DNA of 64,000 bases from CBDHFQ01 sp965262565 (GTDB taxonomy: Bacteria; Bacteroidota; Bacteroidia; J057), in the NCBI GenBank assembly GCA_965262565.1, contig CBDHFQ010000004.1:62001-126000 (forward strand), given 5' to 3'. Below the pieces are notes generated by a model that was given only the letters and a program-made list of their open reading frames with translations, did no database searches and was not told the origin of the DNA. The first letter of the stretch is position 1. Each line of letters opens with the position of its first letter. The translations under genes were made by a program, and so were the position numbers. This document shows, piece after piece, positions 16,146-26,300 of this stretch.

Positions 16146-18585
16146 TTAAAATTTCCACCTGCCCCCTAGCCTGACAACCTGGGTTTCGTAGTAATTTTCA
16201 TAAAAATTGGAAAATCCTTGCCCTTCAATTTCCTGTCTGATTCCGAAGGTATTGAAGAGGTCAGTCCCGGAGAGGGTAAGCTCCAGTTTTCCATTCAAAA
16301 ATACCTTCCTGATACCCAAATCGACAGAAGCTCGGCTCAATTGCCTTCCTTGGGGGATGTTAAGCGGGGCATAATAAAGGGTCGTCAATTGGATGCGCCA
16401 GCCCTGACCGGGGTTGATTTCCTGGTTTATTTTGAGGTCCCAGGTATTGCTTACTGTGCGGGGAATCCTGAAAGCCCTTCGGTAAGGAAAAAGCAGGGTT
16501 CCGTCATAGGCCTGGATGACATTGGAGTAGATATTTAGGCTGGCATTAATTTTCCACCACTTCGTCAGTTCCTGGGTAGCCAGTAATTCTACACCTGTCT
16601 GGGTCCCATTCCCTACGTTTTGGTAGATCCTGTTGACAATGTCATAAGGACTGCTAGTCGAATCAATGGCGTATACCCTTGTAAAAGGTGCATCAATGAA
16701 TCGCTGGTATGCAGCAACAAAGAAGGAGCCACTTGTCCAGCTATACCGATAGGCCAGTTCAAAATTATTCGTGAATTGTGGCCTCAGGTAGGGGTTGCCT
16801 ACCTTAAGCAGTTCCGGGTCGTCGTATTTTGGGAATACCCTCAGTTCGGGCTCGCCCGGTCGGTCCACTCTTCGGTTGTAAAACAGGGAAAGGCCATGGC
16901 TGGGATGAAGTTTCAGGGTAAAACGGATGTTGGGGTACAATTGAAAATAATCGTAAGCGTCATTTTCCTCATAATAAGCATTTTCAGGGTCAAGGGAATA
17001 GAAGACATTGGTTTGCTCTGCCCTCAAACCCGATTCCAGTTCATAAAGAGGCTTCTCCCAAATATAATTCAGGTAGGCGGCAAATATATCTTCTCCCCAG
17101 TCGGAAAATGTTCCCAGATTTGGGTAAATGATCGATTTTTCACCCTGACCTATTTCGTAGGTAACGGGGATTCGCCTTAACTGAATTTTGCCACCTGCCT
17201 CCAGCCTGCCACTGGACAGTGGCTTGGTGTAATTCAACAAAAAAAACCCCTGTGTGCTCAATAGCAATGATATGGGTCGTGTCCAATCCTTGTCGGATTG
17301 CTGAACTATCCCTGAGAAAATAGGTTTCATCCTCAGAACCCCGGGTATATTGCAGGCTGGTTTCCAACTCATGCCCGGGCTGGCGAAACTGATGTTTGAA
17401 AGTCGTCCGGTAGTTAAAAAAGCCTGTAGCCTCCTTTTCAGACCAATGCCAATAGCGTTTTCTGACATCACTACTAAGGTCGATGTAGGGTACCTGAGCG
17501 GTATCTACATGGGTCTCGTAGTCCAATAAGGCGGAAAAGGTGAGGGTGTTCTTATTATCGATCAACCAATCGAGGCCAACATGTAGGATGTATTGGGTCT
17601 GGACTCGGTTTTCGGGAACCTGCGAAGCGATTACCCGACCGTCATCATAAGTCCTGGTGTTAAACTCATTGTTGGGCAGCTTTTTTTGTCGAAGTAATTC
17701 TCCTCTCAGACTAGCCCTGAGCTTGTTGCTGGAGTAATTGAGGTTGAGGCTGGGCTGATATTTGGGATTTCGGGCAAAACGGCCCATCTCTGTAGGCAGG
17801 CTAGCTTTTCTTTCTGTTATTTCTCCCATCCCGAAAATAAAACCCAGTTCGGTTTTCAGTCCTGCTTGTTCTTCTTTTTTGTAAATGATGTTGATGATGC
17901 CAGCCATTCCTGAAGCATCGTATTTAGAGGAGGGATTGTTGATGATTTCAATCCGCTCAATGTTAGCGGCAGGAATGTTCGCCAGTCCGGTCTGCTGGCC
18001 AAATCCTGTTAGGCTGGACTGCTTACCATCTATCACTACGGCCACCTTATCACTTCCCCGGAGATAGACTTTCCCTTCTGAATCCACTGTAATCCCTGGT
18101 AGGCCTCGCATTGCGTCGAGCACGGTGCCACCCGATTGGGAGATCTGTTCATCCATGGCAAAGCTTTTCTTACCCAATTCGGGGGAAATATTGCTGGCCC
18201 TACCCTCTATTTCTATCGTCTTGAGGCTATTTTCTTTCGGTTGAAGGGTAATTTTACCCAGGTCGTAAAATTGATTGAGCTTCCCGATCAAAATTCCCTG
18301 ACTATGAGATTCATATCCGTAAAAACTCAGGATCAAAAAGTATTGACCTGAGCTGATTCCTTTCAGGCTGGCCTGCCCATCTTCGCTGGTCAGCATGCCT
18401 GCCACAAACTGGCTGTCCGGAAGGGAGAAGAGCCTGGCAGTCGTACCCGAGAGGGGAGCGTCCGAATCCCCATCGAATGCTTGGAGGGAAATGGTGGCGG
18501 TGTTGGTTTGGGCGTATAAATGCCTCAAAGGTAAGTGGAGAAACAGAATTAATCCAATATGAAATAGGTAGCGAAGCATCTTCAA
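16146..18585 (-). pseudogene. TonB-dependent receptor (beta-barrel family 3 type), frameshifted
   Basis: Two overlapping minus-strand frames form one receptor of about 813 residues. The first (from 18585) has a signal peptide (to LYAQ), a carboxypeptidase-D-like domain (about 28-115) and a plug (TVLDAMRGLPGITVDSEG, VYLRGSDKVAVVIDGKQ, IERIEIINNPSSKYDASGM), then barrel strands to IAIEHTGVFF. The second resumes with LLNYTKPLSSGRLEAGGK and runs to the normal barrel end LGGRWKF. The switch falls in a run of eight A on the plus strand (17239-17246). Seven would restore TGVFLLNYT. The lesion may be a real mutation, a contingency tract or an assembly error. The gene is distinctly GC-richer than its neighbours and lies between tRNA-Ser repeats, so lateral acquisition is likely. 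Its ligand is unknown. Confidence 0.8.
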
Positions 18586-18778
18586 AGAATTAGATAGAAA
18601 GCTCTAAATAAAGGTAGTACATTATTCTGAAGGTTGGGTAGTTTTGTCATTTAGTCCTATTGTGAGGAGTGGCAATCCTTTGAATATTTTACTTTTTCCA
18701 AAGATGAGCTAACCTGAAAAAGGTACTTATAGCCATTGGTGCCATTGTTGGTTCGACACCATCAACTACTGTGGCAAC

Positions 18779-18820
18779 AAAAAACCACCTATCTCCTATA
18801 AATTGGAATAGATGGGTGGT
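18779..18820 (-). terminator. Intrinsic terminator downstream of tRNA-Ser
   Basis: Stem ACCACCTATC/GATGGGTGGT (one G-U pair) with a run of six A on the plus strand at 18779-18784 giving the minus-strand U tract. It lies about 200 bases beyond the tRNA 3' end and beyond the truncated tRNA repeat. Confidence 0.55.
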
Positions 18821-18825
18821 AAGAA

Positions 18826-18842
18826 GCAGAGAGTGAGGGATT
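18826..18842 (-). repeat. tRNA-Ser 3'-end repeat, right inner copy
   Basis: GCAGAGAGTGAGGGATT matches the tRNA end at 19020-19036 exactly over 17 bases, same orientation, 194 bases apart. The match stops within the T-arm, so this is a fragment and not a second tRNA gene. Confidence 0.7.
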
Positions 18843-18973
18843 AACTTCGTTGATCCGCAGGGTCTCTTTAAGGAGATCAAGAAAAAAACAGCGTGTTCAC
18901 TTCGTTCTATTTTTTATATCCTTCTACCGCTTATCGAAAGAAATTCCCCCTTTCGAACGCACTCTGCGGATAC

Positions 18974-19003
18974 AAAAAATGCTGCTCGCTTTCGCTCGCA
19001 GCA
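18974..19003 (-). terminator. Terminator close to tRNA-Ser
   Basis: Inverted repeat TGCTGC/GCAGCA (18980-18985 with 18998-19003) around a 12-base loop, followed on the minus strand by six T. It lies 15 bases after the encoded CCA and is probably the main terminator of the tRNA transcript. Confidence 0.55.
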
Positions 19004-19017
19004 CGCTATTTTTCTCT

Positions 19018-19107
19018 TGGCAGAGAGTGAGGGATTCGAACCCTCGGTACCCGTAAAGGTACACACGCTTTCCAGGCGTGCCCAATCGACCGCTCTGGCA
19101 ACTCTCT
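19018..19107 (-). tRNA. tRNA-Ser(GGA)
   Basis: On the minus strand the acceptor arms AGAGAGT and ACTCTCT pair perfectly, followed by discriminator G and an encoded CCA (19018-19020). The anticodon arm CACGC-CTGGAAA-GCGTG gives anticodon GGA, reading UCC and UCU serine codons. A long variable arm (GTACC.../GGTAC) of class II type and a T-arm (GAGGG-TTCGAAT-CCCTC) complete it. The 3' end is the target sequence duplicated at 18826 and 15512. Confidence 0.95.
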
Positions 19108-19160
19108 GGATCGACCTGACAAACAGGTGTGCAAAAGTAATAAATAAATTGGAAATGGCC

Positions 19161-20402
19161 CTATTTCAGGATCGTAACTTCGCGATTTTTTCCGATGATA
19201 AATTCGATATATTCCCGCTCCTCAGGCGTGTCCGCGATTAAAAAGTATTTTCCTATAGGCAGCGGATTGTCATATTGAATCAAATGCTGCTGCTCCGCCT
19301 CTACTATGCCATAAAACAACACATCTACCTCCCTAAATTCTTCATCCAGAATCTTTACCCTCACTCTCTGGATCTCATCAGCGTTGAAACGCACATTCAA
19401 CGGCTTTCCCGTAGGCTGAACCCGCGTGATCAAATCCATGCTCAATTTTCCATACCCATTGCTGGTATGAACCCTTGCCAATTTAGATGAAACCCAAGAA
19501 CTAAACTTATCCCTCGTACGAACCTGATAATAATAAAATTTCCCTTCCTCTGTCGTTTCATCATATATTTTATACTCTTGGGGAAAATCAGTATTGATAT
19601 GTGCCCGCTTTTGTTCGATGATCCTAAAATCTGCCCCATTCTCGCTCCGCTCTACAGTGTGATAATAACAATCCCGCTCAAAAGCAGTTTGCCATTTTAG
19701 TGTCACTAGTCCATTGACATAACTCACCTGAATATCGTCGTACTTGGTAGAAGGAACCAAATTCGTCCCAGGCTTTCGGGAATTGATGCGCCACTGACCA
19801 TTTACCTTGACATAAGCAAAAGATGGATCGGGATTGATTTGAAAATAGGTCCAATAAGCACTACGCTCGTCAGGCACACGCATAGGAATGGCCGTGCGTC
19901 CATAAGAAGTGAACTGATCAATCGCAGGTAAATAACTCACTTCCCTACTGGGCCCAAAATAGAAAGCATCTACAATCCGCAATTGAGGTGAAAATAATAC
20001 CACAAAATCACCCAGCTCTCTCCCTCTTTTCGCACGAACATAAAAATCATTCACACTTCCCCCTAGATACTCAATATCCAGCTCTCTATTTGTGCTCAGA
20101 TGACCCAGCCGCAGTGATTTCAGGCTGCCAATCACCGTTCCTTCTGGTATGCGGACGATGTAGTTCCTCGTAAATAAAAAATACCCTCCAAGCGACACGG
20201 GATCGAAAGATTCGTTAAAAATATCAATCTGATGATTAGCATTTCCAGCTTCACCAGAACCCACATACTTGGAAATATATAAAGACTGGGCAGATACAGA
20301 CAAAGAAATACTCACGCTACAGAAAAATATCCATGCGCCTAGATAAGTGGTAAGTATCTGTCTAGCTCGTTGGCCAATAGTTTCAAGAAACCATTTCATC
20401 AT
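19161..20402 (-). CDS. Secreted hypothetical protein with beta-rich domains
   Basis: The frame is open from 20477, but I choose Met26 (20402). It opens a signal peptide (MMKWFLETIGQRARQ ... ISLSVSAQ|S), giving about 413 residues. The N-terminal part (SLYISKYVGSGEAGNANHQI, FNESFDPVSLGGYFLF, VIGSLKSLRLG) resembles a lamin-tail-like beta-sandwich. The middle (VTLKWQTAFERDCYYHTVER ... FYYYQVRTRD) resembles a fibronectin type III or T9SS-cargo 'VERS' repeat. The C-terminus (VRVKILDEEFREVDVLFYG, LPIGKYFLIAD) echoes, but does not cleanly match, a type A sorting domain. A surface or periplasmic structural role is plausible. I cannot assign a function. Confidence 0.75.
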   Translation of the reverse strand: MMKWFLETIGQRARQILTTYLGAWIFFCSVSISLSVSAQSLYISKYVGSGEAGNANHQIDIFNESFDPVSLGGYFLFTRNYIVRIPEGTVIGSLKSLRLGHLSTNRELDIEYLGGSVNDFYVRAKRGRELGDFVVLFSPQLRIVDAFYFGPSREVSYLPAIDQFTSYGRTAIPMRVPDERSAYWTYFQINPDPSFAYVKVNGQWRINSRKPGTNLVPSTKYDDIQVSYVNGLVTLKWQTAFERDCYYHTVERSENGADFRIIEQKRAHINTDFPQEYKIYDETTEEGKFYYYQVRTRDKFSSWVSSKLARVHTSNGYGKLSMDLITRVQPTGKPLNVRFNADEIQRVRVKILDEEFREVDVLFYGIVEAEQQHLIQYDNPLPIGKYFLIADTPEEREYIEFIIGKNREVTILK

Positions 20403-20504
20403 TGTATGTTCCCTAAGGTAAACTATCCAATTGTCAATGATTTTGGAAGAATAAATTCTTCCGTAGAGAAACTTCAAATCTTATGCCAGTTACTGGAAAG
20501 TGAA

Positions 20505-21806
20505 CTAATTAACCAATTCTATAATATACCTGTTCTTCTTTCCCTTCTGAATTTGGATATATTTTCCGTGATAAGCGTAGTTAATATCCAGCAATTCTTC
20601 CGAAGATTCCCAACGATTGGCATTGATCCGAATGGATTTATCCTTCTCAATAGATCTTCTTGCCTCTCCTTTTGATTGTGTAATTCCCAGCTTGACTAAT
20701 AACTCCAAAATACCGATTCCCCCTTCCACTTCATTCTTCGCTAATTGCTTAACTTCCGAAGCACGTACCACTTCCTCCCATTGAGCGACACTCAATTCGG
20801 ATAATGCTTCTTCCGTTGTATTTCTACTAAATAGGAAGTTGGTTAAGGTCAATGCATTATTCAGGGCATCTTTTCCGTGAAGTCTCTCTGTAACTTCTGC
20901 TGCTAAGCTTTTTTGAAGAGCTGCTTCTCCAGGCTGTTGTTGATGACGCGCGATCATGGCCTCTAATTCTTCCCTGGATTTCATACTAAATACCTTGATC
21001 AATTTGGCAGCGTCTTCATCTGATACCTGTCTGAGGTATTGGTAAAATTCGTAAGGGGAAGTTTTATTCGCATCCAACCAAATATTGGTTCCCGATTCCG
21101 ATTTTCCGAATTTTTTTCCATCTGCCCTCGTGAGCAACGGACAGGTGACGGCAAAAGCTTTAGCTTCTTTTCCCAGCTTCTTTCCTATCAGGTAGGTTCC
21201 CGTAGTGAGATTTCCCCATTGATCTGAACCCCCCATTTGTAATTTGACCCCTTCCGTCTCGTAAAGATGAAGAAAATCGTATCCTTGAAGCAATTGATAA
21301 GCAAATTCCGTGTAGGATATTCCAAATTCCCCCTCTATTCGCTTTTTCACAGATTCTTTGGCCATCATATAATTAATCGTCACATACTTTCCGACATCCC
21401 TCAAAAATTCAATAAATCCAATATCTCTGAACCAGTCATAATTATTGACCATTTTAGCAGCATTCTTTCGCTTTGGATCAAAGTCTAAAAATTGCGAAAG
21501 CTGACGTGCCACGCCCTCCTGATTGTGGCGTAATTGTTCTTCAGAAAGTAATTGGCGCTCCTCACTTTTACCAGAAGGGTCCCCGACTCTTCCTGTAGCT
21601 CCTCCTACTAAGGCATAAGGGGTATGGCCCGCTTCCTGAAAAAACTTCAGCATCATGACCGTCACCAAATTCCCTATGTGCAAGCTATCCATCGTAGGAT
21701 CAAATCCTATATATCCGCTAACTTTATGCGCTATTAAGTATTCTTCTGTTCCTGGAATAACATCGTGGATCATGCCACGCCAACGAAGTTCTTCTATAAA
21801 ATTCAT
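20505..21806 (-). CDS. tyrS: Tyrosyl-tRNA synthetase
   Basis: The 433-residue class I aminoacyl-tRNA synthetase charges tRNA-Tyr. Visible signatures are GFDPTMDSLHIGNLV (HIGH-type motif), the tyrosine-binding QLLQGYDFLHLYE and MGGSDQWGNLTTG region, and KFGKSESG (KMSKS-type loop). A C-terminal S4-like RNA-binding domain follows (about residues 365-433: GGIGILELLVKLGITQSKGE). Length and domain order are those of bacterial TyrS. The ATG at 21806 directly precedes the conserved start NFIEELRWRGMIHD. It stands between a leftward secreted protein and a divergent TPR gene, apparently as a single gene. Confidence 0.97.
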   Translation of the reverse strand: MNFIEELRWRGMIHDVIPGTEEYLIAHKVSGYIGFDPTMDSLHIGNLVTVMMLKFFQEAGHTPYALVGGATGRVGDPSGKSEERQLLSEEQLRHNQEGVARQLSQFLDFDPKRKNAAKMVNNYDWFRDIGFIEFLRDVGKYVTINYMMAKESVKKRIEGEFGISYTEFAYQLLQGYDFLHLYETEGVKLQMGGSDQWGNLTTGTYLIGKKLGKEAKAFAVTCPLLTRADGKKFGKSESGTNIWLDANKTSPYEFYQYLRQVSDEDAAKLIKVFSMKSREELEAMIARHQQQPGEAALQKSLAAEVTERLHGKDALNNALTLTNFLFSRNTTEEALSELSVAQWEEVVRASEVKQLAKNEVEGGIGILELLVKLGITQSKGEARRSIEKDKSIRINANRWESSEELLDINYAYHGKYIQIQKGKKNRYIIELVN

Positions 21807-21952
21807 GTCATTTATACATTACCTATCTATATATTACCTAAGAGGCCTAAAAATACACAGGCTTTTTTCATTATGGTAATTTCTTTTAGTACTCCTGAAA
21901 AAAGGAATTGAAGAAATATTTTCGTATATACATCTATATTAATGTTATATAT

Positions 21953-23287
21953 ATGAAATTTCCCATAGCTGCAGGTGTGCTCATCCAAATAATATGCCTG
22001 ATTATCGGAATGGGTCAATTAAACGCGCAGGATGAAGGGCGTAGAGCCTTTGAACAAGCGGAATCATTGCGGAAAGCAGGTCAATGTGAAAATGCAATTA
22101 CCTATTATCGTGTTGCGATAGAACGAACTCCCAGAAATCATTTATATTATTACCAAAAAGGGAAGTGTGAATATTTGACCAACAAGATCGATTCGGCTAA
22201 ATATTCCTATAAAAAAACTATTTCTGCCAATGAGGAATTTACCCCGGCCTACGCCTTATTGGCAAAAATTTATAAAGAAGAGAAAGATTACGATAATGCT
22301 GCTTATTACTACCAACAGGCAGCGAACTTCGAACAAGACTCTTCCAGAAAAGTACAGTATTATCTTCTGTTAGTGAACTTATTGCTCAGAGAAAAGCGGA
22401 TAGATGAAGCTCAATCTTTTCTCGCTAAAGCGGAGAACATCGATAAAGAGGATGCTTACATCTTATACTACTACGCTGAAATTTGGGCGATGAAGGAAAA
22501 TTGGGAGAAGGCCCAGGAGTATTACGAAAGGGCATTAGCCTCTGAACGAGGAAAGAATGCTTCTGAAGCTGAATTGGCGAAATTTTATTATGGATTAGGT
22601 TACGCTTATAAACAATTGGGACAGAAAGAGAAAGCTAAGATTGTGTGGGAAAAGGTGACCTTAAACCCCTATCGCCAATTAATAGATGAACAATTAGCTA
22701 CAGGTAGTGAGGCCTTAAAGTCCTACAAGATCGCATTGAGTTACTATGCTAATGAAGAGTATCAGGAAAGTTTATCTTTTTTGAAGAAAGTCATAGAGGA
22801 AAAACAAGACTTCGCTGGTGCCTACGCCTTAAGAGCAAAAATTTATGGGAGGATGTATGAGTTTGAAAAAGCGATAGGCCAATATAAACTGGCAGTAGAA
22901 TGGGAGGAAGATGTCTCCAGAAGGACTAAATATTTTATCCAGTTGGCACAACTCTCGGAAAAAGCACAAGACTTCCAGCACGCTCTCGAATACTTATATA
23001 GTGCGGAAGAAGCGGGGATGAAATTGCCTAATAATCTGGCTTTCTTTAAAGCGAAAATGGAATATCGTTCAGGGAAATTTCGTCAGGCCATAAAAACACT
23101 GGAGGGCTTGTTGAGTAAGCGAATTGCCAAAGAATCTACCAGAGCTAAATATCAATTTTTACTGGGGAAAGCAGCCAGAGAGGCTAAGGATTACAGCCTG
23201 GCCCAATCAGCATTTAAGGAAGCTGCTTATGGACCTTTTAAACCTGCCGCAGAAGTAGAAATGGCAAAATTGACTAATATAGAGTAG
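21953..23287 (+). CDS. Secreted TPR-repeat protein
   Basis: I choose the internal Met at 21953 because it begins a clean signal peptide (MKFPIAAGVLIQIICLIIG ... LNAQ|DEG). The upstream 15 codons add only an implausible extension. The mature protein (about 420 residues) is almost wholly tetratricopeptide repeats, with 34-residue periodicity and signatures such as AITYYRVAIERTPRN, DNAAYYYQQAANFEQD, EKAQEYYERALAS and FEKAIGQYKLAVEWE. TPR arrays mediate protein-protein contacts. In this phylum secreted TPR proteins often belong to envelope complexes. No enzymatic domain is present. It converges with the large membrane TPR gene 44 bases away. Confidence 0.85.
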   Translation: MKFPIAAGVLIQIICLIIGMGQLNAQDEGRRAFEQAESLRKAGQCENAITYYRVAIERTPRNHLYYYQKGKCEYLTNKIDSAKYSYKKTISANEEFTPAYALLAKIYKEEKDYDNAAYYYQQAANFEQDSSRKVQYYLLLVNLLLREKRIDEAQSFLAKAENIDKEDAYILYYYAEIWAMKENWEKAQEYYERALASERGKNASEAELAKFYYGLGYAYKQLGQKEKAKIVWEKVTLNPYRQLIDEQLATGSEALKSYKIALSYYANEEYQESLSFLKKVIEEKQDFAGAYALRAKIYGRMYEFEKAIGQYKLAVEWEEDVSRRTKYFIQLAQLSEKAQDFQHALEYLYSAEEAGMKLPNNLAFFKAKMEYRSGKFRQAIKTLEGLLSKRIAKESTRAKYQFLLGKAAREAKDYSLAQSAFKEAAYGPFKPAAEVEMAKLTNIE

Positions 23288-23331
23288 CAACCCGTTCCTT
23301 TGGACCGATAAAAAAGGATGTCTTACTGAGG

Positions 23332-26300
23332 TTATTGATATTCTTTCAGCAGGGAACCAAACGCCTTAGTTACCTCTTTGCTGAAATTCTCACTTTTCGC
23401 ATATTGAATAGCTTGTTCTGCCCCATAAGCTGCATCCTCTTTCATTCCAAATTTCTCCGCAAACTTAGCGTAGGTAAACCACAATTCAGGATTGAACTGA
23501 TTAAACTTGACTGCTTTGGAAACAAGCTGAAATCCCTCATCTATACGATCTTGAGCTAGATATAAGTCAGCTAGGTTAAGAATAATAGTAGTGTTGAGGG
23601 ATTGTTGCTGATATAATTGTTGAGTTAGGTCAATGGCTAGGGCTGTGTCTTGATCTGTCAAGGCCTTTTCTATAGCTAACCAATCGCCCATTTCCCCCTT
23701 AGTACTATCTGCGGCTAATTGAGCTAATATTGGTTTCGCTTCTTCCAGTTTTCCTTGTGCTACATATAATCTGGCCAGGAAATAGTTAAGGGCTTCATCC
23801 TCGGGAACCACAGCCAACCCATCTTTAACGACTACTTCTGCCATAGGAGAATGATAACGATCGTATATTTTTCCCATTTCCAGATAAACCCTTGTCTCGC
23901 TGGAATCTGCTGCTAATATATCCCTAAAATGATTTAAGGCCGTCCCAAATCCATTTAAACTGTCTGCATATAGACTAATCCTGATTTGTTCTTCTGCTGT
24001 CAACGTACTGAGATCCCATTCCGTTTGAGCGAAAGTTTCATCTCCACTACTATACGCCTTTAATAACATGGCCAATTCCTTGGAGACATCATCCCAAAGA
24101 TCTGGATGAGATCCACGGATATCCGTTAGCTCGCGAAAAGCAGTATCTGCTTCGCCCATATCTATTGCCATTTTAGCCGCATACAGGTATCCTTTGGGAA
24201 ATCCTGCTTCCCCCGCTTGGTTAAAATAAGATCGGGCCACTTCAGGCACTCCTTTTGAAAAGTAATAACTCCCCAATAAAAAATGGGCTCTTTCGGCAAG
24301 TCCTGAATTTTCTTGAGTGAGAAACTGCAGTCTGCTAATGCCAAGATCGAGAGAATCTTGCTGAAGATAAAGCCAACCATCTAATAGCAAGGCATCGGGC
24401 AGCAGAGATGCTTCAGGAATAGACCGAAGAAGGGAAGCCGCCTGTTCTATCTTGCGTTGATAAAAATACTGAAGAGCCTGATTATATCTCAGGACTGGAT
24501 CTTCGAAGTCGATAAATGGAACTTCTATAGAATCACTATGTGCCAGATTAAAACTAATGGCACTATTTAGCAATGCGGGAAATTCCTGTGGAAAGTTTAG
24601 ACCTGCAGTGTAAAAATCCTTTGCCAGCGTAAGCCTACCAAAAGATTCATAAAGATTGGCCCAGTTATTATAGATTTCAGGAATACGAGGATGTTGTTGT
24701 AAGCCCTGTTGATAGCGTAAAATCGCTGAATCTGGTTCTCCTATCTCCCTGTATAATAATCCCAGGTTATTCGCGAGATGGGGATGGATGTCATTCACCG
24801 GTAAATCTTGTTCTAATAATTGGATAGCTTCTTCTATCTGGTAATTGGCATAAAGAAGATTTGCGGCATTAATTCTGGCATAAGGGAAATCCTGATATTG
24901 AATCGCTTGTTGGTAGTGGGTCAATGCTTCATTCGAACGGTTTGGATCTCTGACGATGAGGGAAGCCAGATTGTAATTGGCTTTCACACTAGTAGGAACG
25001 CTTTGAGTGGCAGCTCTATAAGCTTTAACAGCTTCTTCGGGGTGGTCAGCCATCCTTTCCGCATCTCCTAAAAGCACGGCATAGCTGTGTGCAAACATGC
25101 GTATACTTTTCCAGCTTTCTGAACTTTCCAGATAGGTCATGAATCCCAGCCCCAGTATCCAGGCGACCATAATACCGAACTTTGGGCCTCTTCCCAACAG
25201 ATAAAATGCCAGGATCTTTTCTCTCAGTAAAGGGGCGAAGTTGGCCAGAATATAAATCATATGCGCAGAGCCGATAGTAAGAAGGGAGATAGCTACCAGT
25301 CGTTCTACATTGGAAAGGAAGGTGTAATCTCCTGAAGCGAACATACATCCAAAGAAACTGAGTAGCATCACACCCAAACTGATAAGCAAAAAAGTGTAGG
25401 TTTCTCTTGTCTGGAAAAAGGAGGGCGCGTTATTATAAAGATTTTGAGAGGTAAAGATCGTTCCTAGAGCAGCTATTAAGAGCGCGTAAAACGCCAAATG
25501 TGGAATTCCTGAGAGAGGAATCACTGACCACGCCATTTTTTCCTGTACTAATCCAAGCACGGCCAGGGTAAACAGTGCAAAACTGATAAGAATTACGACC
25601 AAGCCGAGTCGATGGGCCTTATTTTTGCGATTGGAGGCGAACATAACAATAAGATGGGCAGGTTCTTTCGCCAGGTAGAGTAAATAGATCATGCTAATGA
25701 CGGAGAGATATTGGAATTGGGTAGGAATGAATTCAGCTAAACCAACGAAGCCTTTTATTGTATATGCTCCTATATAGCAAGTGGAGAGAAGGACAAAAAA
25801 AGTGAGCCATCTCCAGCCAGTGTGCCATGTTATGTATTTAATTTGAAATAAGTAAGCGAGCCCAGTGAAGCCCAATATGATGCCAAATTCTATGCCCCTG
25901 TTGGTCCAAATGGCTTCTGATCCTAGCAATTGACCCAAAACAGAAAAATGAATCATCAGCGCGAAGAGAAAGTAACCTATATAGGCTGTATATGTGTTAA
26001 TTCTGGTACACGTGGTGAGAAAAAGGCTCCAGGCTCCTATTTGAAAAAATAAAAAAATGAAGATAGTGTTGGGGTGAATGGATAAAGGGCCAGCAGTAAA
26101 GCTCACTTCTTGTTGGAAGGCGTACAGCGGAAGAGAAATTGTGCGGAAAGCATGGCTAAGGTCAATTTCAGACACTTCTACAGGCTGTGCAATACCTACT
26201 TTTTTTACTGCCAATGACCAGTAGGTAGGAAAATGATACGAATGAATGAACCAGATTCCACTTAGTAGTAAGAGCATACCTCCCCCTATCATCAGTTTTT

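Larger units (their letters stand above)
15512..19036. mobile_element. Probable decayed genomic island at tRNA-Ser(GGA)
   Basis: Three direct copies of the 3' end of tRNA-Ser lie on this stretch: 15512-15524 (13 bases, with a further degenerate match TTCtaGAACC), 18826-18842 (17 bases) and the tRNA itself (19020-19036). Between them lie a GC-richer TonB-dependent receptor with a frameshift and an orphan T9SS sorting domain. Integration at a tRNA 3' end duplicates that end, so this arrangement fits an island. No integrase or recombination directionality factor is visible, so the element is either degenerate or was mobilised in trans. The boundaries are inference from the repeats. Confidence 0.45.

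Noticed and set aside
16620..17180. 186-codon plus-strand frame
   Set aside because: It is antisense to the TonB-dependent receptor. It is long only because that gene is GC-rich.
18730..18775. A T-arm-like motif (GGTTCGACACC) left of the tRNA repeat
   Set aside because: The flanking sequence does not form acceptor or anticodon arms and the T-stem is too short, so it is not a tRNA gene.
18689..18880. 63-codon minus-strand frame next to the tRNA repeats
   Set aside because: It runs through a terminator hairpin and the truncated tRNA repeat, so it is unlikely to be a gene.
18850..19241. Two plus-strand frames that read across tRNA-Ser (products with VRDSNPRYP and SEGFEPSVPVKV)
   Set aside because: They are antisense translations of the tRNA gene, a well-known source of false proteins.
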